This document shows, piece by piece, positions 16,558 to 24,377 of a stretch of 64,000 nt of DNA. Within the stretch, counting starts at the first letter, position 1. Every line of letters starts with the position of its first letter. This DNA is from Sporosarcina beigongshangi (GTDB lineage Bacteria > Actinomycetota > Actinomycetes > Actinomycetales > Micrococcaceae), in the NCBI RefSeq assembly GCF_016820535.1, contig NZ_JADHDY010000004.1, positions 124,001 through 188,000 of the forward strand, given 5' to 3'. The notes beneath the pieces were generated by a model. That model worked only from the letters and a program-made list of their open reading frames with translations, searched no databases and was not told the DNA's origin. The position numbers were made by a program, and so were the translations under genes.

Positions 16558-18972
16558 GTGACCGCCAACTCCACCCCTGATGACAACCAGGACCCGCTGC
16601 CTGGCCTCTCCCCCAGCACCGATCACGCCCTGGAACGAGAGATCGAGGAACTTCGCCTCGACAATGCCCGCCTGCGCAAACTGCTGGAACTCAGCGAAAC
16701 AGAGGCCAAGGCAGCCCACCCGGACCAGCCGGCATTCGCAGCCACCACAACGCCGCTCGGCCCAGTGACCATGCACTCACCTCCGGAAACCAAGGTCCAG
16801 TTCTACCAAAGCCTGTTCCGCGCCCGCACCGATGTCTACGCGAAGCGCTGGGAGAATCCAAAAAAGGGAACCTCCGGCTGGGTGCCCGCCGTGGCCGGCG
16901 GGTGGTGGAAGGGAGGCTCGCGCGACGAAGCCAACTTCCTGCCCGTGACACCGGAAACCATCGCAAGCCACCTGCGCGGCGATTCCCACATCGGGTTCTA
17001 CCCGCTCCTGCAGGACAACATGTGCTGGTGGATCGCTGCGGACTTCGACGGCGCCGCCGCCATGATGGACGCCCTCGCCTACGTGAAGGCTGCCCGTTTC
17101 AGGGGAATACCCGCGGCCTTGGAAATATCCCAGTCCGGACGGGGTGCCCACGTTTGGATATTCTTCAGCAGCCCCGTCACCGGCGAGCGCGCACGCCAAC
17201 TCGGCACGGGGCTCATACACGAAGCCATGGGCCTGCGCGGCAGCATGAAGCTGTCCAGCTATGACCGACTGTTCCCATCACAGGATGTCCATTCCGGCAA
17301 GGGAACGGGTAACCTGATCGCGGCCCCCATGAACGGGAAGCGCCGCAAGCACGGCACCACACTCTTTCTGGACACCACCACGCTGGAACCTTACAACGAC
17401 CAGTGGGCTTACCTTTCCAGCCTTGACCGGTTGACCCCGGCAGCTGTTGCAAGCCTCATCCGCAGGCTGCCCGCCGTCAGGCTGGGGCAGGAGGTCCAAC
17501 GCCTGGAACTGCCGCAGTCATCACAAATCGTCCCCCGCCCCGCGCTCATCGTCCGGGCAACATTCGCCTCACGCCTGACCATCCACTCCAACGAGCTTGG
17601 CCCCGCCATGATCTCAGCGGTCAAGCACGCCGCTTCAATGCTGAACCCCGAGTTCTACGAACGCCAGCGCCAGCGCCGTTCAACCTGGAACATTCCGCGC
17701 ATCCTGCATTTCTTCGACGAAACCCTCGAAGGCGACCTCATCTTTCCGCGCGGACTGCTCCCCCTCCTTCGCCGGCTCGTGGAATCTGCCGGCAGCACGC
17801 TGCAAATTGATGACCGCAGGCAGCCCGGCACGCCAATCGAAACAGAACTGGCCGCAACCCTCCGCCCCGAACAGCAGCACGCCGTCGACGCCATGCTGGC
17901 CGTGGAACAGGGCATCCTCGTCGCCCCGCCGGGCGCCGGCAAGACCGTCATGGCCTGCGCCGCCATCGCGCAGCGCGGCGTCTCCACCCTCATCTTGGTG
18001 GACCGCAAGGCGCTGGCCGACCAATGGCGCACGCAAATCCGTGAGCTGCTCGGCGAGAAGCCTGGCCAGATCGGTGGCGGGCGGGCCAAGACCACGGGGC
18101 GCATCGACGTCGCACTCCTGCCAACCCTGGCCCGGCGTGAGAACGTCGCCGAACTGACGGAGGGCTACGGATTCGTCATCGCCGATGAGTGCCACCACGT
18201 TCCCGCCGCCGCCTTCAGCCACGTCATGCACCAAATCCCGGCCAAGTGGTGGCTGGGCCTCACCGCCACCCCGTACCGCCGCGACAAGCTGGACGCGCTC
18301 ATGTACCACCAGCTCGGCCAGGTCGAGCACACTCTCGAGCCGGTTCCCTCGCAGCAGCTGCCCCGGCATGCACACGAGATACCCGCCCCGGCGCTCGAGC
18401 TGAAGCTGCACCGCACCCCGTACGTTTACACGGGCGATGCCGATCCCAGCGAGCCCGGGCAAATGTCGGTCATCTACAAGGACCTGATAGCGGATGACGC
18501 CCGCTTTGCGATGATTTACGACGGCGTGATGTCGGCCTACGCTGCCAACTCGCGCATCCTGCTGCTCACCACCTGGACGGCGCAGCTGGAGCGGTTCCGG
18601 ACGCGATTCGAGGAGGCCGGGCTGGAACCCGTCGTGTTTTCCGGCGGGATGAAGGCGGCTGACCGGCAGTCCGCCGTCGAACTTTTGGAGAAGGCGCCCG
18701 ACGACCAGCCGCTGCTGGTGCTGGGCACCGGTTCCTTCATTGGCGAAGGGTTCGACTGCCCCAAGCTGGACACGCTGTTCCTGGCCTCGCCCATTTCGTT
18801 CAAGGGGCGGCTGGTGCAATACGTTGGGCGGATCACGCGGCCGTATCCGGGGAAGGTCCGTGCCGTGGTGCACGACTATTGGGACGAGCTCACTCCGGTG
18901 CTGGCGTCGTCCATGGGCAGGCGGGCGCCGGGCTATGTGTCGCTGGGGTTCCCGGACCCGCGACGGCTCTGA
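16558..18972 (+). CDS. TOTE-type conflict-system protein: archaeo-eukaryotic primase domain fused to SF2 helicase
   Basis: An 804-residue fusion. Residues 20-45 look coiled-coil (EREIEELRLDNARLRKLLEL). A primase-like AEP domain follows (about 75-300), with ADFDG for metal binding, SGRGAHVWIFF, and YDRLFPSQD...GTGNLIAAP. An SF2 helicase spans about 430-800: Walker A APPGAGKT near 462, DECH near 544, TATPYRRD, and QYVGRITRP at the end. This order matches TOTE conflict systems, predicted to act on invading nucleic acid. It starts at GTG 16558. The protein stops soon after the helicase with no extra nuclease domain, and its end overlaps a convergent gene by 40 bp. Confidence 0.82.
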   Translation: MTANSTPDDNQDPLPGLSPSTDHALEREIEELRLDNARLRKLLELSETEAKAAHPDQPAFAATTTPLGPVTMHSPPETKVQFYQSLFRARTDVYAKRWENPKKGTSGWVPAVAGGWWKGGSRDEANFLPVTPETIASHLRGDSHIGFYPLLQDNMCWWIAADFDGAAAMMDALAYVKAARFRGIPAALEISQSGRGAHVWIFFSSPVTGERARQLGTGLIHEAMGLRGSMKLSSYDRLFPSQDVHSGKGTGNLIAAPMNGKRRKHGTTLFLDTTTLEPYNDQWAYLSSLDRLTPAAVASLIRRLPAVRLGQEVQRLELPQSSQIVPRPALIVRATFASRLTIHSNELGPAMISAVKHAASMLNPEFYERQRQRRSTWNIPRILHFFDETLEGDLIFPRGLLPLLRRLVESAGSTLQIDDRRQPGTPIETELAATLRPEQQHAVDAMLAVEQGILVAPPGAGKTVMACAAIAQRGVSTLILVDRKALADQWRTQIRELLGEKPGQIGGGRAKTTGRIDVALLPTLARRENVAELTEGYGFVIADECHHVPAAAFSHVMHQIPAKWWLGLTATPYRRDKLDALMYHQLGQVEHTLEPVPSQQLPRHAHEIPAPALELKLHRTPYVYTGDADPSEPGQMSVIYKDLIADDARFAMIYDGVMSAYAANSRILLLTTWTAQLERFRTRFEEAGLEPVVFSGGMKAADRQSAVELLEKAPDDQPLLVLGTGSFIGEGFDCPKLDTLFLASPISFKGRLVQYVGRITRPYPGKVRAVVHDYWDELTPVLASSMGRRAPGYVSLGFPDPRRL

Positions 18973-19433
18973 GCCTGCTTCTTCGGGGCACGGCCCTTCA
19001 TGGCGTTGATGTCGCCCTGGAAGTAGTCGGTCCAGTGCAGCAGGTGCCCGTCCCGGGCAAACGCGTCCGCTGCCTTCGCGACAAGCTTGAACACCAGGTC
19101 ATTTCCGCGTCTCGGCGAGCTGTTGCTGGTGATCGTCACGGCATGGTTTCCGTGCTGGTCGACTTCAGAGGTGACAAGCACCGAGACCATCAGCTCCCAG
19201 CGCCCCAGAACCTCCGGCAGAATCATGGTGGGGACATACTCCGACGTCAGGACGCTCTTCAGGTACGTCCCGTAACGGAGCCTGACAGGCCCCGCACCCT
19301 GCCCGGACTTCACCCGGAACCTGCCCTTCTTCAGCGCGTGGACAAAGGGCGCCACTGGATGTACCACGGACCCGCTTATGACAAAGGTGCGTGCCGGGTA
19401 GATGAAGGGAATCCCCGAACCATGAATCGTCAT
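18933..19433 (-). CDS. Protein of unknown function, last gene of a three-gene operon
   Basis: A 166-residue soluble protein with no recognisable domain and a basic tail (KKQAQSRRGSGN). Third codon positions are GC-rich throughout, as in real genes of this genome. Its ATG overlaps the stop region of the DUF1810 gene by 4 bp (ATGA-type coupling), a strong sign it is translated with it. Its 3' end overlaps the 3' end of the TOTE-type gene by 40 bp. Confidence 0.65.
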   Translation of the reverse strand: MTIHGSGIPFIYPARTFVISGSVVHPVAPFVHALKKGRFRVKSGQGAGPVRLRYGTYLKSVLTSEYVPTMILPEVLGRWELMVSVLVTSEVDQHGNHAVTITSNSSPRRGNDLVFKLVAKAADAFARDGHLLHWTDYFQGDINAMKGRAPKKQAQSRRGSGNPSDT

Positions 19434-19909
19434 GGACCAACACTATCCGGGCCCTGTCCGCCCGCAGTGCCTTCCGGCCCGGCGGCCTGCACACCCCACC
19501 CGGCAAGGATCCGGAGCGTAGCCGCGTCCGGGATGCCGTCGTAAAACCGGTCCAGCACTTGGCCATACACGGCCTCCCCCGGCGCGGCCGCCTGGAACAA
19601 GGTCACGGACGAGCGCAGCTTCATGGCGTCCACCTGCCCCATGATGTCCGCAGCCGACTCGCCGGGCGCCGCGAGCAGCAGCCCGGCGCACTCGCGCAGC
19701 CTGGCGCCCAGAACGGGGTGTGCGGCATAGGCCGCGGCCCCGGCCAGGGACGTGATGCCGTAGTACTGCGCGGTGGGGCTCCGGCCCAGGCCGGCCGCCT
19801 GCGGGAAGACAAACCACATCCAGTGGCCCCGCTTGCGCCCGGCACCCAACTCAGCCTTCACTCCGTCGTACATCCCCTGCTGTGCGTCCAGGAAACGGTC
19901 AAAGTCCAC
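19430..19909 (-). CDS. DUF1810 family protein
   Basis: A 159-residue protein matching DUF1810: FLDAQQGMYDGVKAELGAG, then HWMWFVFPQAAGLGRSP and QYYGITSLAGAAAYAAHPVLG. The start MDFDRFLDAQ is typical. The family is predicted to bind or process an ADP-ribose-like nucleotide, being related to NADAR-type proteins; no activity is proven. It overlaps the upstream alpha/beta hydrolase by 11 bp and the downstream unknown gene by 4 bp, so all three are translationally coupled. Confidence 0.85.
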   Translation of the reverse strand: MDFDRFLDAQQGMYDGVKAELGAGRKRGHWMWFVFPQAAGLGRSPTAQYYGITSLAGAAAYAAHPVLGARLRECAGLLLAAPGESAADIMGQVDAMKLRSSVTLFQAAAPGEAVYGQVLDRFYDGIPDAATLRILAGWGVQAAGPEGTAGGQGPDSVGP

Positions 19910-20573
19910 GGCAGGCCCCGTCCAGGAACTCCGCCACCTCGCGGGGGCGGGAGAGCAGGGGCGCGTGGCTGGCGTCGATCTCCGTGACGGCAGCGCCCAT
20001 GCGGTCCGCCATTTCGCGCTGCAGCAGCGGCGAAACGCAGCGGTCCGCCGTTGTGAGCAGGTAGTGGGACGGCAGCTCCAGCCAGGCGGGCGGGCCCACC
20101 TTCACGCGGTCCAGCCCGATCCGCACCATCCCCTGCGTGGCGGCGGCAACGGCCACGGCATCGGCAGGGGCGTCGGCGGCCAGCAGCTCGCCAAACGTGG
20201 CGCGCCGGATGTAGGTGTAGTCGCCGGCAACCACCACGTGCGCAGGGATGTCGTTGGGATGACTGCGCGAAAGGAGGCTGACCGACTCCCCCTCCGCCGG
20301 GGCAAACGCCGCCACATACGCGAGCGCCTGCACCTCCGGCATGCCGCGCGCCGCCTCGCCAATCACAGCCCCGCCATACGACCAGCCCGCCAGCAGCACG
20401 GGCCCGTCCACCGTGGCGAGCGTGCGCCGGACGGAGGCGACGTCGTCGGCAAAGGCCTCCAGGCCCAGCTGCGCCGCCACCGGCTCGTGCCCCATGGCGC
20501 GCAGCTCCGTGATGACCGGCGCCCAGCTGCCGCCGTCCGACCACAGGCCGTGCACCAAAACAATTGTTGCCAT
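19899..20573 (-). CDS. Alpha/beta hydrolase, plant-esterase-like
   Basis: A 224-residue alpha/beta-hydrolase beginning MATIVLVHGLWSDGGSWAPV, with nucleophile elbow GWSYGG (about residue 72) and catalytic histidine in DASHAPLLSRP. The size and HGLWSDGGSW motif resemble methylesterase/salicylate-esterase-like proteins. I chose ATG 20573, with GGAAGAGG upstream, over an in-frame start at 20648. First gene of the three-gene operon; the substrate is unknown. Confidence 0.83.
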   Translation of the reverse strand: MATIVLVHGLWSDGGSWAPVITELRAMGHEPVAAQLGLEAFADDVASVRRTLATVDGPVLLAGWSYGGAVIGEAARGMPEVQALAYVAAFAPAEGESVSLLSRSHPNDIPAHVVVAGDYTYIRRATFGELLAADAPADAVAVAAATQGMVRIGLDRVKVGPPAWLELPSHYLLTTADRCVSPLLQREMADRMGAAVTEIDASHAPLLSRPREVAEFLDGACRGL

Positions 20574-20770
20574 GGAGGCACCTCTTCCTTGAGTTGCTCC
20601 CAAGCTATCAAAGCACGACGCCGGCCTGCCGCCCCGGCCTTGAACCACCGGTCCGGTGCGGGACCGGCTGATGCCCAGGTTTTTGGGGCGTCGGCGTGTG
20701 GGCGGCGGCGAAATTCACTGGCCCGCGACGCATTGAGTCAAGATTGTGCGCCGTCGCTAAACTGTCCACT

Positions 20771-21811
20771 ATGTCTCCGGAACTCTTCCCGCCCGTGCGC
20801 CTCCCGTGGCGGAAAAGGCTGTTCCGGAAGCCGCTGTTTTGGGCGCTGATTTGTGCCGCCCTGGCGATGCCCTGGTATCTGGGCGGGAATGGCATGGAGC
20901 TGCTCCCCTATCTGCTCACCCTGCTGGGCGGGTGGCTGTGCGGTTTCGCGTTCGTGAATTTCACGCTCGGCATCCGGCGCACCTGGTTGGGGGTTCTTCT
21001 TCACGTGGTCGTGGCTGCTGCTTCAGCCCTGCTGCTCCACTGGCTGGTGTTTGACGGCAGCGGTTTCCTCAAGACCCTTCCCGGGCAGCTTCGTGCGCTG
21101 CTGTTCTTCCTGCAGATGGGTGCAATCCCCGGAGTGGCGTGGATCTGGCTCGGCCTCCTGGGCCGCATCACGTCCGTCGCGGCCAAGCCTTCGAAAAAAG
21201 CAAAAGCCACACGGCTTGCTCCCGGTTGGGAGGACGCGAGCCCTGGAACCCGCGTGCAGTTCTGGGCCCTTCCCATGACCATGCGCGCCTTGACCTGGGC
21301 AATTGCAGGGATGTGCGTGCTGGGCGGAGGGCTGGCGTTCTTGCTCATGACCGCCTTTGACGCGTTCCTCTTGAGGTTTGGCAGTGCCACGCTCATCATC
21401 ATCGCCTTTGGCGTTCTGATCGGACTCCCGGGCTACCACCTGTTCCGGGCAGTTCTGGGGCGCAGGACCACCCCCTGCTCGGTTGTTTTCGGCAAGGAAC
21501 GGCTGACGATCGAGACTCATGCCCAGGTTGCGGCGATCCCGTATGTTGACCTTGAGCGCCTCGTCTGGCGCAACGCCAGCGACTATGCACGGGTGGAAGT
21601 GCACGGCGGCGGGCACGCATTCACCCTCCTGGTTGGCATGGCACGGACACCGAAAACGGTGCTGCCCCAACTCCCGCCGCTGTCGCAAAAGACCATCAAC
21701 AGGCTGACGGACGCCGGCATGGAGCCGCAGCCGAGCCGCCGTCCCGGCGTGACCATTCTTGCGGCCAGCCCGTCGGCGTCGCGCAGGGACACGGCAAAAC
21801 TCAGGAAGTGA
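20771..21811 (+). CDS. Membrane protein of unknown function with a PH-like C-terminal region
   Basis: A 346-residue protein starting at ATG 20771 (MSPELFPPVRLPWRKRLF). Hydrophobic segments lie near residues 25-42, 48-65, 75-95 and 110-130, a Lys-rich loop near 145, then helices near 170-195 and 200-220. The last 110 residues are soluble and begin RTTPCSVVFGKERLTIE, a beta-rich pattern reminiscent of bacterial PH domains (weak inference). Divergent from the alpha/beta-hydrolase operon. Confidence 0.6.
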   Translation: MSPELFPPVRLPWRKRLFRKPLFWALICAALAMPWYLGGNGMELLPYLLTLLGGWLCGFAFVNFTLGIRRTWLGVLLHVVVAAASALLLHWLVFDGSGFLKTLPGQLRALLFFLQMGAIPGVAWIWLGLLGRITSVAAKPSKKAKATRLAPGWEDASPGTRVQFWALPMTMRALTWAIAGMCVLGGGLAFLLMTAFDAFLLRFGSATLIIIAFGVLIGLPGYHLFRAVLGRRTTPCSVVFGKERLTIETHAQVAAIPYVDLERLVWRNASDYARVEVHGGGHAFTLLVGMARTPKTVLPQLPPLSQKTINRLTDAGMEPQPSRRPGVTILAASPSASRRDTAKLRK

Positions 21812-21912
21812 ATCCTCACAGGCTGGCCACGTGCCCGAACGGCACCGGCGGAGCCCCGCGTTCGCCGCAGTCGTCCGCATGACACTTCGGGTATTCCCCG
21901 TGCTTGCCGGCC

Positions 21913-22563
21913 CTAGTGGGTTGCGCCGGCCGCCAGCGGGATGTCGGTGGTGGTGCCGAGGGCCGTGCGGGCGATGATTTCCAGGCCGCGCGCCATCCGG
22001 GCCACGTCCATGGACGGTGCCGTGCCGCCCGCCACCTGCTCCGGCGCGTACGGCACGTGGACGAAGCCGCCGCGCGTGCCAGTCTGCCCTGACAGCTGGT
22101 CCATGAGCGCATAAAACACGTGGTTGCAGACGAAGGTCCCGGCCGTTTGGGACACCCCTGCCGGGATGCCGGCACCGGACAGGGCCGCCAGGCACGCCTT
22201 CACGGGCAGGGTGGCAAAGTAGGCTGCCGGGCCGCCTGCCGCAACGGGCACGTCGATCGGCGAGTGGCCCGCGTTGTCCGGGATCCGCGCGTCGTCAATG
22301 TTGACGGCCACCCGCTCCAGGGCGAGCTGCTCCGTCCCGCCGGCCTGCCCCACGGCCACAACGAGATCCACGGTGCCGTGGGTTCGGGCTTCCGCAAGCG
22401 CGGCGGCGAGCACCTCCCCCGAGCTGCCGAATTCGACGGGCAGCAGCACGGCCGTGGCCGGCAGCCCGGCGGCCGCCAACGCATCGGCAGCCTGCTGCGC
22501 TGCAGCCCACGACGGGTTGAAGGATTCGCCGCCGAAGGGCTCAAAACCGGTCAGGAGGATCAT
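21913..22563 (-). CDS. pcp: Pyroglutamyl-peptidase I
   Basis: Cysteine peptidase that removes N-terminal pyroglutamate from peptides. The 216-residue protein has the usual length and start MILLTGFEPFGGESFNPSW. The catalytic triad is visible: Glu in LERVAVNIDDARIPDN, Cys in AGTFVCNHVFYALM and His in GFVHVPYAPEQ. It starts 49 bp downstream of a membrane-protein gene on the same strand. Cytoplasmic. Confidence 0.96.
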   Translation of the reverse strand: MILLTGFEPFGGESFNPSWAAAQQAADALAAAGLPATAVLLPVEFGSSGEVLAAALAEARTHGTVDLVVAVGQAGGTEQLALERVAVNIDDARIPDNAGHSPIDVPVAAGGPAAYFATLPVKACLAALSGAGIPAGVSQTAGTFVCNHVFYALMDQLSGQTGTRGGFVHVPYAPEQVAGGTAPSMDVARMARGLEIIARTALGTTTDIPLAAGATH

Positions 22564-22612
22564 GGTTCAACTCTAGGCTTCCGGCGCGCCAGGGGCGACG
22601 GCGCAGGGCCGG

Positions 22613-24238
22613 TCAGTCGCACAGGAAGACTCCGGCGCGGTAGCCGTAGTCGCGCTCGAGCCGGTCAACGCCGTCGGAATCCTGGCCCGTGAGCGCCTCC
22701 TGGATGGCTTCCGGCGGGGCCGGGTACTCGGCGTTGAGGTGTTTCATGGCCCAGGCGTTGGAGGTGAAGGCCCATTCAAAGACCAACAGCGCGCCAATGA
22801 CGGCGGCCCAGGTGAGCACGTGCGCGGGTGTCCACGCCAGTTCCCCGTGCAGCGGGGCCATCACCATGGAATCGGTGGCCAGCATGGCAAACCCTGCAGC
22901 GAAGAAGCCGGCAAACACGGCCGCCTCGGTGCCGCCGAACGACACCCCCGAACGGACAAACCAACGGGTCCGCAGCATGAATTGCCAGTACACCGCGGCG
23001 TTCACCACTGTCAGCGCGGTGTACAGCCAGAGCGCCGCCAGCGTCCACCAGGGCACGCCATCGATCATGGCAGGTACCAGCAAGGTGCCGGCCAGCGCCA
23101 GCACGGCAATGAGGTTGGGCGGGAGGCCAATCAGCATGCGCGTGCGCCGGGCGGCCTTGTGCGTGGCCGGGGCGTGGGATTCGTCCGCCGCCCACTGGGG
23201 CAGCATGAGAAGCTTCGCGGCGGGGTTGCCGGCAAACGCGGCGTCGGGCGCCCCGGCGAAGTCGCTGCCGGGTGCGGCGCCGGGGGAAGATCCCCGGGAC
23301 AGGCTTGCGGCAGCCAACCGCCCCGTCCTGCCGGCGTCCGCGTCCACCGGGGCCGGGATCCGGTGGATGCCTTCCTGCCCGTCCGCGTGGGAAACCGAGA
23401 CGGGTTCGGAATCCAGCGGCAGGAATTCCTGCCCCACGTACCGGCGTTCCAGCAGGATCCGTTCCCCCACAAACGGCCGTTCGGGGTCGCTCCACACGTC
23501 AAAGATGTTGCCCACGGCAGGCGCCCACACGGGATAGTCGTGGAAGCGGATCCGGCCGGTCTCCAGTTTGCCACCGGTCCGGTATTCCAGATCCACGTGA
23601 AACATGGCCCGCCCGTCGACGATGAAATCCTCGTAGCTTGCGGCAACCACCACCCCTGTGGAGTGCTCCCCGCTGCGGACAATGTCCCCGTTGGTGCGCC
23701 TGACCTCCATGGCCTTGCGCCACATGATCCGGGCCAGCCGCAGCAACTTGACGGTGGGAATCGCCACCACGATCGCCATCCCTGCCAACAGCAGGGCCAT
23801 GACCCAGTCCTGGGCCGCCGCACGGATGAGCGCGGCAGCGGCCATGCCGAGCAGGACCCCCAGCAGGGTTGCGGCACGGCTCAACCGCAGGCCGCGCCGC
23901 GGAACCACCGTGTGGCCGTGGAACTCCGAGGTCCGTTTCAGCCGGCCATAGCCGAGGACGTACTTGAACGCCTTGCCAATCTCCTTCCCCAGACTGACGG
24001 CGCCCACAACGAAGATGACAGACAGCACGGCGGGGACAAACCGGGAGGCATCGTCGAACACCCGGCCCATGCGCAGGGGCGAGAAGAAGCCCAGCATGGC
24101 CACCGCCAGCGCCCACAGCAGCATCGATCCGATGCTTGCCCGGAAGGCCCTGCGGGCGTACCCCATCCACACCACGGGCGACGTTGGCAGCGGCACGGTT
24201 TCCGAGCCCGGCACAGCCCGCGACATCGGATATACCAT
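22613..24238 (-). CDS. Large membrane protein with DUF3592-like segment
   Basis: A 541-residue protein. Two N-terminal helices (about residues 30-80) and two more near 125-170 precede a soluble part with VDLEYRTGGKLETGRIRF and PAVGNIFDVWSDPERPF, which resembles DUF3592-type domains. Four further helices lie near 365-490. I chose ATG 24238, with AAGGGGCGG upstream; ATG 24268 is possible. It lies 140 bp downstream of the giant helicase gene on the same strand. Function unknown. Confidence 0.6.
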   Translation of the reverse strand: MVYPMSRAVPGSETVPLPTSPVVWMGYARRAFRASIGSMLLWALAVAMLGFFSPLRMGRVFDDASRFVPAVLSVIFVVGAVSLGKEIGKAFKYVLGYGRLKRTSEFHGHTVVPRRGLRLSRAATLLGVLLGMAAAALIRAAAQDWVMALLLAGMAIVVAIPTVKLLRLARIMWRKAMEVRRTNGDIVRSGEHSTGVVVAASYEDFIVDGRAMFHVDLEYRTGGKLETGRIRFHDYPVWAPAVGNIFDVWSDPERPFVGERILLERRYVGQEFLPLDSEPVSVSHADGQEGIHRIPAPVDADAGRTGRLAAASLSRGSSPGAAPGSDFAGAPDAAFAGNPAAKLLMLPQWAADESHAPATHKAARRTRMLIGLPPNLIAVLALAGTLLVPAMIDGVPWWTLAALWLYTALTVVNAAVYWQFMLRTRWFVRSGVSFGGTEAAVFAGFFAAGFAMLATDSMVMAPLHGELAWTPAHVLTWAAVIGALLVFEWAFTSNAWAMKHLNAEYPAPPEAIQEALTGQDSDGVDRLERDYGYRAGVFLCD

Positions 24239-24377
24239 GACCGCCCCTTCAGTTGGCTGAACATTCATTCTGCCCACGGCCACGGGCGATGTCGAGTTTC
24301 GCCGCGCAGCCCGCGCACGACGGCGCCCGCCGGACCGGCAGTGTGGCCCACGGTTCCGGTGGCCGATGCAGCGGGCG

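Noticed and set aside
18879-19544. Plus-strand 221-codon frame over the unknown 166-residue gene
   Set aside because: The minus-strand gene has better codon use and ATGA coupling to DUF1810; the plus frame lacks a ribosome-binding site and domains.
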